A stretch of DNA of 64,000 bases from Pseudomonas hunanensis (GTDB lineage: Bacteria > Pseudomonadota > Gammaproteobacteria > Pseudomonadales > Pseudomonadaceae): the NCBI RefSeq assembly GCF_013393325.1, contig NZ_QJRC01000084.1, positions 1 through 64,000 of the forward strand. Direction: 5' to 3'. Of the stretch, positions 7,084 through 15,777 are shown in pieces. The position numbers and the translations under genes were made by a program. A model generated the notes under the pieces. That model was given only the letters and a program-made list of their open reading frames with translations. It did no database searches and was not told the DNA's origin. Positions within the stretch are counted from its first letter, which is position 1. Every line of letters begins with the position of its first letter.

Positions 7084-8475
7084 TCACCCCATCGACCGCG
7101 CCCCCACCGGTTGCGCATGGCCCCGCGAGGTCACGATCCCCAGGAAGGAAATCACGATCGCCAGGCCCAACGTGGAACTCACTTCCGCCCGGTGCTCAGG
7201 CGTGTACATCATCACCGCCAGCGCCCCGGCAATGAAGATGATCACCGCCCAGGTCAGGTACGGGAACAGCCACATGCGAAACTTCAGCTCGGTGTTTTCC
7301 CGCTCCAGGCGGCGGCGCATGCGCAGCTGCGAGATGGCGATGACCATGTACACCAGCAAGGCAATGGCGCCGGAGCTTGCCAGCAGGAACTCGAACACAC
7401 CCTTCGGCGCGAAGTAGTTGAGCACAGCGATGGCCGCACCGATCAGCGTGCTGCCGAACACCGCGGCACGCGGTACACCGACCTTGGAGGTCTTGTTGAG
7501 GAAGGCCGGGGCGTCACCGCGCTTGGCCAGCGAGTACATCATCCGCGAAGCGATGTAGATCGACGAGTTCATGCAACTGGTCACGGCCACCAGCACCACC
7601 AGGTCGACCATGAACGCCGCGTTGGGGATGTTCATGATTTCCAGCGCACGCTGGTACGAACCCACCACCGCCAGCTGCGGGTCGTTCCACGGCACCACCG
7701 AGATGATCACGAAGATCGACAGGATGTAGAAGGTGCTGATACGCCAGATCACCGAGCGGGTGGCCTTGGCGATGTTGCGCGATGGGTCGCTGGACTCGGA
7801 GGCCGCGATGGTCACCGCCTCGGTGCCGATGAAGCTGAACATCACGGTAATGAACGCACCGACCACGGCCGACCAGCCCTTCGGCGCAAAGCCGCCGTAC
7901 TCGGCCATCAACCCGCTCAGCCCGCTGACCTCACGGTTGGGCAGCCAACCCATCAGCGCGGCGAAACCCAGGCCGATGAAACCCAGAATGGCGGTGACCT
8001 TGAGGATGGCGAACCAGAACTCGAACTCGCCGTACTTGGCCACACTGAACAGGTTGGTACCAGCCAGCAGCAGCACCGAAGCCAAGGCGAAGATCCAGCT
8101 GTCCACCTGCGGGAACCAGGCGTTCAGCACATGCCCGGCGGCCAGCGCTTCGATAGGGATGACCAGCACCCAGAACCACCAGTACAACCAGCCGATGGTG
8201 TACCCGGCCCAGCGGCCGATGGCCTGGTCGGCATAGGTGGAAAACGATCCGGTGTCAGGGTGTGCCACGGCCATTTCGCCGAGCATGCGCATGACCAGTA
8301 CCACCAGGGTCCCGGCCACGAAATAGGAAATTATGGTTGCTGGCCCGGCTGCCGCGATGGCATGGCCGGAGCCTACGAAAAGTCCGGCGCCGATGATGCC
8401 GGCGATGGACAGCATCGTTACATGACGTGGCTTGAAACCTTGTGCAAGGTTGCCATCAGATCCCACGGTGTTCAT
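7084..8475 (-). CDS. gabP: GABA/amino-acid permease (APC superfamily, GabP-like)
   Basis: A 463-residue inner-membrane proton-coupled amino-acid transporter with 12 predicted helices. The amino-acid permease signature is clear: HVTMLSIAGIIGAGLFVGSG in TM1, then FSFIGTEAVTIAASES. Overall character and the start FKPRHVTMLSIAG resemble GABA permease GabP; other AAT-family carriers (Phe, Lys, Pro) are close, so the substrate is inferred. AGAGAA precedes ATG 8475. It is a monocistronic unit with its own terminator. No gabD or gabT lies in the window. Confidence 0.85.
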   Translation of the reverse strand: MNTVGSDGNLAQGFKPRHVTMLSIAGIIGAGLFVGSGHAIAAAGPATIISYFVAGTLVVLVMRMLGEMAVAHPDTGSFSTYADQAIGRWAGYTIGWLYWWFWVLVIPIEALAAGHVLNAWFPQVDSWIFALASVLLLAGTNLFSVAKYGEFEFWFAILKVTAILGFIGLGFAALMGWLPNREVSGLSGLMAEYGGFAPKGWSAVVGAFITVMFSFIGTEAVTIAASESSDPSRNIAKATRSVIWRISTFYILSIFVIISVVPWNDPQLAVVGSYQRALEIMNIPNAAFMVDLVVLVAVTSCMNSSIYIASRMMYSLAKRGDAPAFLNKTSKVGVPRAAVFGSTLIGAAIAVLNYFAPKGVFEFLLASSGAIALLVYMVIAISQLRMRRRLERENTELKFRMWLFPYLTWAVIIFIAGALAVMMYTPEHRAEVSSTLGLAIVISFLGIVTSRGHAQPVGARSMG

Positions 8476-8862
8476 TGATGTTGTTCTCTTTTTGCTGACA
8501 CAAGGATGGACGGGCAGGCGTAGGCGAAAATATCTCCTTTGAATTCAATAAGTCGACAGCTTACTCGCGTTCTGTTGTTGATCTTTGGCACGCATCACAG
8601 AGCAGCTGTCAGTGCAGGACGGGCTTCATTTAAGCCCCGCATGGCTGTGGGTAATTACACGAGAACGCCCCGGAACTGTTCGATCACGACAGGGCGTTTC
8701 CATTAACGCCAGATGTCGCGAATGGCATGCCCGATCGCGTCACCGGGCCGTTTGGCGCTTTTGTTTTTCATTTGGATGTGTGTTGCCTGCACTGGCCCTA
8801 TCGGTCAGATACAAAAAAGCCCCGGTTTCCCGAGGCCTTCCTTGCAAAGTCTTGAACCCGCC
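8476..8862. other. 387-base intergenic stretch with a terminator and no supported gene
   Basis: This stretch separates the permease promoter (right of 8475) from the end of gudD. It holds the gudD terminator (8813-8836) and an imperfect hairpin (about 8663-8670 with 8692-8699) lacking a U-tract. The reading frames across it show no recognisable protein and no good ribosome-binding site. Confidence 0.5.
8813..8836 (-). terminator. Rho-independent terminator of gudD
   Basis: On the minus strand, a 7-bp stem (8830-8836 with 8819-8825, one G-U pair) is capped by a GAAA tetraloop and followed directly by six T (8813-8818). It lies 26 bases past the gudD stop codon. Confidence 0.9.
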
Positions 8863-10218
8863 TTAACGCACCAGGCAAGGCCGCTTGTTATCGAAGCACC
8901 ACCCCGGTATCAGGTACTGCATCGCCACGCTGTCATCCCGCGCGCCAAGGCCCATGTTGCGGTAGCACTCATGCGCCTTGGCCAGTTGGTCTTCATCCAA
9001 CTCCACCCCCAGCCCTGGCCGCGCCGGCACCCGCACATGCCCGTCGACAATACGCAGCGGCTCGCGGGTCAGGCGTTGGCCGTCCTGCCAGATCCAATGG
9101 GTGTCGATGGCGGTGATCTCACCCGGCGCCGCAGCCGCCACCTGAGTGAACATCGCCAGCGAAATGTCGAAGTGGTTGTTGGAGTGGGAACCCCAGGTCA
9201 GCCCCCAGTCGTTGCACATCTGCGCCACCCGCACCGAACCCTGCAAAGTCCAGAAGTGCGGGTCGGCCAGCGGGATGTCCACCGACTGCAACTGGATGGC
9301 ATGGCCCATCTGTCGCCAGTCGGTGGCGATCATGTTGGTGGCGGTGGGCAGACCAGTGGCGCGGCGGAACTCGGCCATCACTTCACGGCCCGAGTAACCG
9401 TTCTCGGCACCGCACGGGTCTTCGGCGTAGGCCAGCACGCCGTGCTTGTCGCGACACAGGGCAATGGCCTCTTGCAATGACCAGGCGCCGTTCGGGTCAA
9501 GAGTGATGCGCGCTTCGGGGAAGCGCTCGGCCAAGGCCGTTACCGCTTCCATCTCTTCTTCGCCGCGCAATACCCCGCCCTTGAGCTTGAAGTCGCTGAA
9601 GCCATAACGCGCCTTGGCGGCCTCGGCCAGACGTACCACCGCCTCCGTGGTCAGCGCCTTTTCGTGACGCAGGCGGAACCAGTCTTCATCGCTATCGGTT
9701 TCGTTGCGGTAAGCCAGGTCGGTCTGCTGACGGTCGCCGATATAGAACAGGTAACCGAGCATCTTCACTGCATCGCGTTGCTGCCCCTCGCCCAGCAGTG
9801 CCGCCATCGGCACGTTCAGATGCTGGCCGAGCAGGTCGAGCAGCGCCGACTCGATGGCGGTCACCGCGTGCACGGTGATGCGCAGGTCGAAGGTTTGCAG
9901 GCCACGGCCGGCCGAGTCGCGGTTGGCGAAGGTCTGGCGCATGGCATTGAGCACACGCTGGTAATGGCCGATTGGCTGGCCGACCACCAGGCTGCGGGCG
10001 TCCTCCAGGGTTTGGCGAATCTTCTCGCCGCCGGGCACTTCGCCAAGGCCGGTGTTGCCGGCGCTGTCGCGCAGCACCACCACGTTGCGGGTGAAGTACG
10101 GGCCATGGGCGCCACTGAGGTTGAGCAGCATGCTGTCATGGCCGGCGACGGGGATCACGCGCAGGTCGGTGACCACCGGGGTGCTGGTGTGAACGGCTGG
10201 GTTGGTCTGCATGTTCAT
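8863..10218 (-). CDS. gudD: Glucarate dehydratase
   Basis: Dehydrates D-glucarate (and usually L-idarate) to 5-keto-4-deoxy-D-glucarate in the cytoplasmic aldarate pathway. It is a 451-residue enolase-superfamily protein. The lid domain comes first, then the barrel with the K-x-K motif FKLKGG, metal ligands in LDPNGAW and [13 protein letters not shown], and the His motif [14 protein letters not shown] 10218 gives the normal family length (about 450); a longer frame upstream adds residues without homology, and ATG 10212 is a possible alternative. It lies 19 bases downstream of gudP and should be cotranscribed with it. No kdgD-type enzyme for the next step is in the window. Confidence 0.94.
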   Translation of the reverse strand: MNMQTNPAVHTSTPVVTDLRVIPVAGHDSMLLNLSGAHGPYFTRNVVVLRDSAGNTGLGEVPGGEKIRQTLEDARSLVVGQPIGHYQRVLNAMRQTFANRDSAGRGLQTFDLRITVHAVTAIESALLDLLGQHLNVPMAALLGEGQQRDAVKMLGYLFYIGDRQQTDLAYRNETDSDEDWFRLRHEKALTTEAVVRLAEAAKARYGFSDFKLKGGVLRGEEEMEAVTALAERFPEARITLDPNGAWSLQEAIALCRDKHGVLAYAEDPCGAENGYSGREVMAEFRRATGLPTATNMIATDWRQMGHAIQLQSVDIPLADPHFWTLQGSVRVAQMCNDWGLTWGSHSNNHFDISLAMFTQVAAAAPGEITAIDTHWIWQDGQRLTREPLRIVDGHVRVPARPGLGVELDEDQLAKAHECYRNMGLGARDDSVAMQYLIPGWCFDNKRPCLVR

Positions 10219-10237
10219 GGTTGTTGTCTCGCAGTCA

Positions 10238-11590
10238 TCAGTGGGTCTGGCCCAGGGCCGAAGGGGCCTTGAGGTCATCGGAAGGGGCGCCTTTGGGGCG
10301 CATGCGTACGAAGAAGATGGCGATGGCTGCAAGCACCGAGGTTACCGCCAGGCCGTACAGCCCACCCTGGATCGACCCGGTTTGCTGCTCCAGCAGGCCA
10401 AAGGTGGTGGGGGCGACGAAGCCACCGAGGTTGCCGACCGAGTTGATCAGGGCAATGACCGCTGCCGCGATACGGGCATCCAGGTAGCCCTGGGGGATTG
10501 GCCAGAACAGCGACGACGCCGACTTGAAGCCAATCGCGGCGAAGCACACCGCGACGAAGGCGAACACCGGCCCACCGGTAGTGGACATGAACATGCCGAT
10601 GGCGGCGACCAGCAGGGCACCCGCCACCCAGGCCTGCTGGAATTTCCAGCGTGTGGAACCGGCGGCGAAGGCGTACATGGCCAGGATCGAGATCAGCCAC
10701 GGGATCGAGTTGAAGAACCCGACCTGCATGTCACTCAGATCGCCCATGCGCTTGATGATGCTCGGCAGCCAGAACGTGGCGGCATAGATGGTCAACTGGA
10801 TGCAGAAGTAGATCAGGCAGAACAGCACGATCTGGCGGTCCTTGAGCAGGCTCCAGGCCGACGGTTTGACAGCGCCAACGGCCTCGCGTGCTTGCTGCTC
10901 GCGGTCGATGGTGGCGACCAGTGCGTCCTGTTCGGCCTTGCTCAGCCACTTGGCATCTTGCGGCTTGGAGTCGAGCCAGAAGAACACGAAGAAGCACAGC
11001 ACCACCGAGGCCATGCCTTCGATGAACAGCATCCACTGCCAGCCATGCAGGCCCAAGCCCTGAAGCTGCATCAGCGCCCCGGCCAGCGGCCCGGAAATCA
11101 ACGAAGCCAGTGCCGAACCGCTGAGGAAGATGGCAATGGCCTTGCCGCGCTCGGCAGCCGGCAACCAACGGGTGAAGTAGTAGATCACCCCTGGGAAGAA
11201 CCCCGCTTCGGCCACACCCAGTAGAAAGCGCAGCACATAGAACTGGGTTTCGTTCTGCACAAAGGCCATGGCCGTGGCCACCAGCCCCCAGGTGAACATG
11301 ATGCGGGTCAGCCACAGGCGGGCACCGACCTTTTGCAGCAGCATGTTGGAGGGCACTTCGAACAGTGCGTAGCCGATGAAGAACAAGCCGGCGCCAAAGC
11401 CGAAGGCCGCAGCGCTGATGCCCAGGTCACTTTCCAGGTGCGGGCGGACAAAGCCGATGTTGACGCGGTCGAGGTAGTTGACGATGAACATGATGACGAA
11501 CAGCGGCAGTACGTGGCGCTTGACCTTGGCCACGGCGCTGGCCAACGCGTCGCCGTCATGTCGGCCAGACGGAGCGAGGGTGTCGTTCAC
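10238..11590 (-). CDS. gudP: MFS transporter for glucarate or a related sugar acid (ACS family)
   Basis: A 450-residue, 12-helix symporter of the anion:cation symporter family (GudP, GarP, phthalate permease type). Motifs include YLDRVNIGF in TM1, [14 protein letters not shown], and [18 protein letters not shown] at 11590 is chosen because GGGAG (11599-11603) is ideally spaced. The GTG five codons earlier overlaps that site and would leave it unused. Genome context (gudD downstream, FCD regulator divergent) makes glucarate or galactarate the likely substrate. A sigma-70 promoter with an operator on its -35 box lies upstream. Confidence 0.87.
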   Translation of the reverse strand: MNDTLAPSGRHDGDALASAVAKVKRHVLPLFVIMFIVNYLDRVNIGFVRPHLESDLGISAAAFGFGAGLFFIGYALFEVPSNMLLQKVGARLWLTRIMFTWGLVATAMAFVQNETQFYVLRFLLGVAEAGFFPGVIYYFTRWLPAAERGKAIAIFLSGSALASLISGPLAGALMQLQGLGLHGWQWMLFIEGMASVVLCFFVFFWLDSKPQDAKWLSKAEQDALVATIDREQQAREAVGAVKPSAWSLLKDRQIVLFCLIYFCIQLTIYAATFWLPSIIKRMGDLSDMQVGFFNSIPWLISILAMYAFAAGSTRWKFQQAWVAGALLVAAIGMFMSTTGGPVFAFVAVCFAAIGFKSASSLFWPIPQGYLDARIAAAVIALINSVGNLGGFVAPTTFGLLEQQTGSIQGGLYGLAVTSVLAAIAIFFVRMRPKGAPSDDLKAPSALGQTH

Positions 11591-11629
11591 TTGCGGATCT
11601 CCCACTAATTGTTTTTGTGCGGGTCGAGG

Positions 11630-11640
11630 TTGTCTGACAT
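11630..11640. promoter_or_regulatory. Operator-like site TTGT-N3-ACAT in the gudP leader
   Basis: It matches the other two sites of this interval except for the last base (TTGTCTGACAT). It lies just downstream of the predicted gudP transcription start, where a bound repressor would block elongation or cooperate with the site at 11672. Confidence 0.45.
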
Positions 11641-11653
11641 GGCAGTGGGGGTG

Positions 11654-11682
11654 AGCATATGCGCCGCGCAGTTGTACGACAA
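11654..11682 (-). promoter_or_regulatory. Predicted sigma-70 promoter of gudP-gudD
   Basis: On the minus strand, TTGTCG (11677-11682) and TATGCT (11654-11659) are separated by 17 bases. The -35 box lies inside the operator-like palindrome at 11672-11682, so a bound GntR-type repressor would exclude RNA polymerase. Confidence 0.55.
11672..11682. promoter_or_regulatory. Operator-like palindrome TTGT-N3-ACAA on the gudP -35 box
   Basis: TTGTACGACAA is a perfect 4-bp inverted repeat with a 3-base centre. This is the T-x-GT-N3-AC-x-A layout bound by FadR/FCD-type GntR regulators. It shares its half-sites with 11815-11829. Confidence 0.6.
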
Positions 11683-11814
11683 GCTCACTAACGTCGGTAA
11701 ATCCTCAAAATACAAGCAATCACAATGGCAATCTGCTTCGATTATGCAAAAACACTTAACCTACGCGTTGACTTGATCACGTGAAAAACCAGCAAAAAAT
11801 ATTTCTATCGATTA

Positions 11815-11829
11815 ACTTGTCATACAAGT
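11815..11829. promoter_or_regulatory. Operator-like palindrome ACTTGT-N3-ACAAGT before the GntR gene
   Basis: A perfect 6-bp inverted repeat with a 3-base centre (CAT) ends 21 bases before the regulator start codon. With the copies at 11672 and 11630 it suggests one repressor controlling both divergent transcripts. Confidence 0.6.
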
Positions 11830-11850
11830 ACAACAATCAGCGGATGGCAC

Positions 11851-12552
11851 ATGGAACCCGAACACGCCCGTAAACGCGGCCACAGCCGCGCTCATGACCT
11901 GGTTTCCAGCCTGACCCAGCACATTTTGCTGGGCACCTTCAAACCGGGCGACAAGTTGCCCTCGGAAAACACCCTGGTGCGCGAGCACGGAGTCAGCCGC
12001 ACGGTGGTGCGCGAAGCCTTGTCCAAGTTGCAAGCTTCGGGGCTGGTGGAGCCGCGCCACGGTATCGGTACGTTCGTGATGGAGCGCCAGGCCCAGGCCG
12101 GCCTGCGCGTGGCGGCGGAAAGCGCGGCGAATGTGCGTGATCTGCTGGAACTGCGTATTGGCCTGGAGGGTCAGGCCGCCGCATTGGCCGCGCTGCGCCG
12201 TGACGAGGGGCAGCTGGCACGCATGCGCCAGGCGCTGGATGACTACCAGGACCTGGCCGCAGCTGGCGACAGTTGCATCGAAGCCGACCGGCGCTTTCAC
12301 CTGCTGATTGCCGAGGCCACTGGCAACCTGTATTTCACCGAGATGCTGCTGCAGCTAGGCAACGGCCTGATCCCGCGTAACCGCATGGCCCTGGCCGAAC
12401 GCTCCGGGGCCAAGCTGGCGCGGCAAGCCTACCTGGCCAACCTGGAGCACGAGGCGATCCTCAATGCCATCCGCCGACAAGACCCGGATGCGGCGCGGGC
12501 GGCGGTGTGCCTGCACCTGTCCAACAGCCGCGATCGGTTGCTGCCAGATTGA
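11851..12552 (+). CDS. GntR-family regulator, FadR subfamily (FCD domain)
   Basis: A 233-residue regulator. The N-terminal winged helix (about 8-75) shows GDKLPSENTLVREHGVSRTV and ASGLVEPRHGIGTFV. The all-helical FCD effector domain (about 95-225) has the metal-binding pattern D..FH...A.TGN (EADRRFHLLIAEATGN). It is divergent from gudP-gudD, with three matching operator-like sites in between, so it is probably the glucarate- or galactarate-responsive repressor of that operon and of itself. The inducer is inferred from context only. Confidence 0.92.
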   Translation: MEPEHARKRGHSRAHDLVSSLTQHILLGTFKPGDKLPSENTLVREHGVSRTVVREALSKLQASGLVEPRHGIGTFVMERQAQAGLRVAAESAANVRDLLELRIGLEGQAAALAALRRDEGQLARMRQALDDYQDLAAAGDSCIEADRRFHLLIAEATGNLYFTEMLLQLGNGLIPRNRMALAERSGAKLARQAYLANLEHEAILNAIRRQDPDAARAAVCLHLSNSRDRLLPD

Positions 12553-12580
12553 TAATCATCCGACTGGCGCATCCCCCCTG

Positions 12581-12696
12581 TGTAGGAGCGGCCTTGTGTC
12601 GCGAAAGGGCCGCGAAGCGGCCCCCGGTCATCAGCTATATCGCATAAATCGGGGGGCTGCTTCGCAGCCCTTTCGCGACACAAGGCCGCTCCTACA
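12581..12696. repeat. Inverted REP pair with perfect 30-bp arms
   Basis: Arms 12581-12610 and 12667-12696 are exact reverse complements over 30 bases. Each starts or ends in TGTAGGAGCGGCC and carries the TCGCGACACA core seen at several other places in the window. An inner GCGGCCC/GGGCTGC portion adds further pairing. The pair sits between the ends of two convergent genes (regulator and ABC ATPase) and probably acts as a bidirectional transcript-end structure. Confidence 0.85.
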
Positions 12697-12718
12697 AGGG
12701 ACCGCATCTGGCCGGTTT

Positions 12719-13480
12719 TCAAGCCAACGCCCGGTCCACCAGCACCTGCAGGCGCCCCTGCGAACAGCGCTCCACCCGGGCCACCACGCCATACACCTCA
12801 GCCAACAACCCCGGCTGCAGCACATCCCCCGGCGCCCCGCAGGCCACCACCCTGCCCTCACGCAACACCACCAGCCAATCTGCGTGGCTGGCTGCCAGGT
12901 TGATGTCATGCAGCACCGCCACCGCCAGCAACCGATGCGCCTGCACGCGTTCGCGCACAGCGCCCATCACCCGCAACTGGTAATGCAGGTCCAGCGCACT
13001 GGTCGGCTCGTCCAGCAACAGCACCTGTGGGTTGCGTGCCAGCAACTGGGCCAAGGCCACCAGCTGCCGTTGCCCGCCAGACAAACTGTCCAGCGAGCGC
13101 TCGGCCAAACCCTCGATGCCCAACTGGCGCAACGCATCGAAGGCGCTGCCCAGCAGATCGCTGCCAGCGCTCACGCGCAAGGCCGCAACAATGCTTTCCA
13201 ATACGCCCAAGGCGATACCCGGCGGTAGCTGCTGGGGCATATAGGCCAGGCGACGTGAGCGCTCGGCAAAGCCCAGGCGCGTCACATCCTGCCCATCCAG
13301 GCGCAAACCACCGCGCATCCGCTCCAGCCCTGCCAAGGCACGCAACAACGTGGATTTGCCCGCACCATTTGGCCCGACCAGCGCTACCAGGCTGCCGGCC
13401 GGCAACGCCGGCAGGCTCACCCCCTGCAGGATCTGCCGCGCGCCGTAGGCCACCGAAACACCCTCGATCAACAGGCTCAC
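12719..13480 (-). CDS. ABC transporter ATP-binding protein (FecE/FhuC/HmuV type)
   Basis: A 253-residue ATPase that powers import of a metal chelate with the FecCD permease upstream. Walker A GPNGAGKST (about 37-45), Q-loop YMPQQLPPG, signature LSGGQRQL, Walker B VLLLDEP and H-loop VLHDINLAASH are all present. The start is GTG 13480, overlapping the permease stop by four bases (GTGA), which implies translational coupling. It is the last gene of a binding protein-permease-ATPase operon. The substrate could be ferric siderophore, heme or cobalamin; sequence alone does not decide. Confidence 0.9.
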   Translation of the reverse strand: MSLLIEGVSVAYGARQILQGVSLPALPAGSLVALVGPNGAGKSTLLRALAGLERMRGGLRLDGQDVTRLGFAERSRRLAYMPQQLPPGIALGVLESIVAALRVSAGSDLLGSAFDALRQLGIEGLAERSLDSLSGGQRQLVALAQLLARNPQVLLLDEPTSALDLHYQLRVMGAVRERVQAHRLLAVAVLHDINLAASHADWLVVLREGRVVACGAPGDVLQPGLLAEVYGVVARVERCSQGRLQVLVDRALA

Positions 13481-14538
13481 AACCTTCTCCCCCGGCGGAA
13501 CACCAGCACCACGAATACCGGCACGCCCACCAACGCGGTAACGATGCCCACCGGCACGATCACCCCCGGCAAGATCGCCTTGCTGACAAGCGACGACAGC
13601 GACAGCATCAACGCCCCCACCAGCGCACTGGCGGGCAGCAGGAAGCGTTGGTCCTCACCGACCAGCAGCCGGGCGATGTGCGGCCCGACCAGGCCGACAA
13701 AACCGATGGTGCCGACGAATGCCACCGCCGTTGCCGACAACAGGCTGATGCGCAGCAGCGAGGCAAAACGCAGGCGCCGGGTATCGACGCCAAAACTGCG
13801 CGCACGGTCCTCGCCCATGCGCAGCAAGGTCATGGCCGGTGCCGCCCGTAGCGAGAACGGCAACAGCAACCCCAGCACCAGGGCCAGCATGCCAAGCTTG
13901 TGCCAGTCGGCGCGGGCCAGGCTACCCAAGGTCCAGAACACCAGTTGCTGCAGCACATCCTCGGTGGCCAGCAATTGCAGCAACGAGACCAACGCATTGC
14001 AGCTGAACACCAAGGCGATGCCAAACAGCACCAGGCTCTCGACCCCGGCGCCACGCAACCGCGACATGGCCTGCAACAGCACCACCGACAGGCAGGCGAA
14101 GATGAACGCCATCACCGTCACCTGGGCGCTCGGCGCCAGCCAGGCAATGCCCAGTGGGTAGGCAATCGCCAGCGAGGCGCCGAGTGCCGCCGATGACGAC
14201 ACACCCAAGGTGAAGGGGCTGGCCAGCGGGTTGTCTAGAATCGCCTGCATCTCGGCACCGGCAAGCGCCAAGGCCGCCCCCACCAGCACCGCCATCAGTG
14301 AGTACGGCAGGCGCACGTTCCAGATGATCACCCGCTCGGTGGCACTCAACGTCGCCGGGTCGAAGACGCCATGCAGCAATTGCCCCAGGCCCATGCCCGA
14401 GGCACCGCTGGCCAGGTCGCCCAGTACCGACAACAACAGCAACAACGCCAGCGTGAAGACCAGCAAGGCCCGCCGCCACAACAGGCGACGATAATGCCAG
14501 GCTGCCAACGCCGCGCCTTCGTGGGCCAGCGCGGTCAC
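13477..14538 (-). CDS. FecCD-family ABC transporter permease
   Basis: A 353-residue inner-membrane permease of the BtuC/FecCD fold with about 9-10 helices. Diagnostic stretches are RLPYSLMAVLVGAALALAGA (the R-LP-R-like region), NPLASPFTLGVSSSAALGAS, and the C-terminal GFVGLVGPHIARLLVGED that contacts the ATPase. It starts at GTG 14538, overlapping the upstream binding-protein stop by four bases (GTGA), and overlaps the ATPase gene likewise. It functions as a homodimer with the ATPase. Confidence 0.92.
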   Translation of the reverse strand: MTALAHEGAALAAWHYRRLLWRRALLVFTLALLLLLSVLGDLASGASGMGLGQLLHGVFDPATLSATERVIIWNVRLPYSLMAVLVGAALALAGAEMQAILDNPLASPFTLGVSSSAALGASLAIAYPLGIAWLAPSAQVTVMAFIFACLSVVLLQAMSRLRGAGVESLVLFGIALVFSCNALVSLLQLLATEDVLQQLVFWTLGSLARADWHKLGMLALVLGLLLPFSLRAAPAMTLLRMGEDRARSFGVDTRRLRFASLLRISLLSATAVAFVGTIGFVGLVGPHIARLLVGEDQRFLLPASALVGALMLSLSSLVSKAILPGVIVPVGIVTALVGVPVFVVLVFRRGRRL

Positions 14539-15647
14539 CTGGCATCGACCCAGTACTGGCCGTCCAGGCCGACCTTGAGCATGCGGTTGATTTCACCCAT
14601 GGTTGCCTGCGGGTCGAGCGCCTTGAAACGCTCCGGGTGTACCCATCGGGCCATGGCCTCGACCGCCAGGATGTTGAACGGCGAGTTGTAGAAGTCATGC
14701 CACAAGCCATGGGCCTGGCCAGCCTGGATCGGCCGCAGCGGGGCGAACTCGGGGCGCGCGGTGATCTTCGCCAGGCTCTGGCGTGCCGTATCGGTGGAGA
14801 CGCCAGCCCCCAGCAGCACCCCGGGCGCGCGGTTGCCGGTGGCGATGTACACGTCCGGGTCGGCTTGCAACACGTACTCGACACTCACATCACCCAGCGC
14901 CCCAGGCACCACATCGGCACCAATGTTGTGCCCGCCTACGGCTTCGACCACGCTGCCCAATCCGCTCTTGCCAGTGGTGTGCCCCGGTGCCTGCCACACG
15001 CCAGCCAACAGTTCGAGAAACACCTTGGGCCGCTCGCTTTCCTTGATCCTGGCCACGCCGTCGGTTACCCGCTTCAGGTGACGGTCGTACAGGTTCAGGT
15101 ACTCCGCCGCCTGCGGCTCACGCCCCAGCAGCGTGCCCAGTGCCTGCATGCTCACCCGGGTATTGCGGATCGGGTGCACGCGAAAGTCGATGAACAGCAC
15201 CGGCACCCCGGCCTTTTCCAGTAGATCGGCCACCGGGCTGTGCTGGGTCGGGCCCTCACCGGCGATGCTGAAAATGGCCAGGTCGGGCTTGAGCGCCAGT
15301 ATCTGCTCAGCGCTCACGCTCTGCTCGGACGCCTGGCCGATCAGCGGCAACTTGGCCACTTGTGGGTACTGCTGCGCATACACCTCATAGGTATGCGGGT
15401 CGAGCAGGCGCATGTCGTTCTGCCAGCCAACCACCCGCTGGAACGGGTTGTCACGGTCAAGCAAAGCCAGCGCGAAGAACAGCCGCCCTTCGCCAAGCAC
15501 GATGCGCTGAGGCGGGTGGTCGACCTCGACCTTGCGCCCGAGCACGTCGGTCACTTGCACGGCGCTGGCAGGTTGGATGAAGCCGAGGCAGGTAGCCAAC
15601 AGCAAGACAGGCAGCAAACGCTGCCAGAAAAGGGGAGTCGGGCACAT
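14535..15647 (-). CDS. Periplasmic substrate-binding protein of a metal-chelate ABC importer
   Basis: A 370-residue class III (COG0614) binding protein. A signal peptide (about 1-28, ending QPASA) is followed by VTDVLGRKVEVDHPPQRIVL, the two-lobe fold with KPDLAIFS, and a C-terminal lobe. ATG 15647 gives a proper signal peptide and has AGAGGA 8 bases upstream; a longer frame to 15692 does not. It is first of a three-gene operon with the FecCD permease and ATPase. A TonB-dependent receptor lies 11 kb away on the same strand and could be the matching outer-membrane component, but they are not linked. Confidence 0.88.
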   Translation of the reverse strand: MCPTPLFWQRLLPVLLLATCLGFIQPASAVQVTDVLGRKVEVDHPPQRIVLGEGRLFFALALLDRDNPFQRVVGWQNDMRLLDPHTYEVYAQQYPQVAKLPLIGQASEQSVSAEQILALKPDLAIFSIAGEGPTQHSPVADLLEKAGVPVLFIDFRVHPIRNTRVSMQALGTLLGREPQAAEYLNLYDRHLKRVTDGVARIKESERPKVFLELLAGVWQAPGHTTGKSGLGSVVEAVGGHNIGADVVPGALGDVSVEYVLQADPDVYIATGNRAPGVLLGAGVSTDTARQSLAKITARPEFAPLRPIQAGQAHGLWHDFYNSPFNILAVEAMARWVHPERFKALDPQATMGEINRMLKVGLDGQYWVDAR

Positions 15648-15777
15648 CGGGGCATCCTCTTGAAGAGAATCAATCGCAACAGAGCGGGGCATTCTAGCCA
15701 GCCGCCCTGTGCTGCCGATGTGCGCGAATGTATTGGCTTGTAGGGTGGCCGTTACATCCAGCCGCCCTCACCTATCC

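Noticed and set aside
7111..8478. A 455-codon plus-strand frame opposite the GabP-like permease
   Set aside because: It is His/Gln/Arg-rich low-quality sequence mirroring hydrophobic codons on the other strand; no motif and no ribosome-binding site.
8663..8699. Plus-strand terminator in the gabP-gudD gap
   Set aside because: The stem is only 7 bp with a 21-base loop and no T-run.
8585..9480. Possible proteins in and beyond the gabP-gudD gap (plus strand)
   Set aside because: The frames overlap the gudD coding sequence and terminator, have no ribosome-binding site and resemble nothing known.
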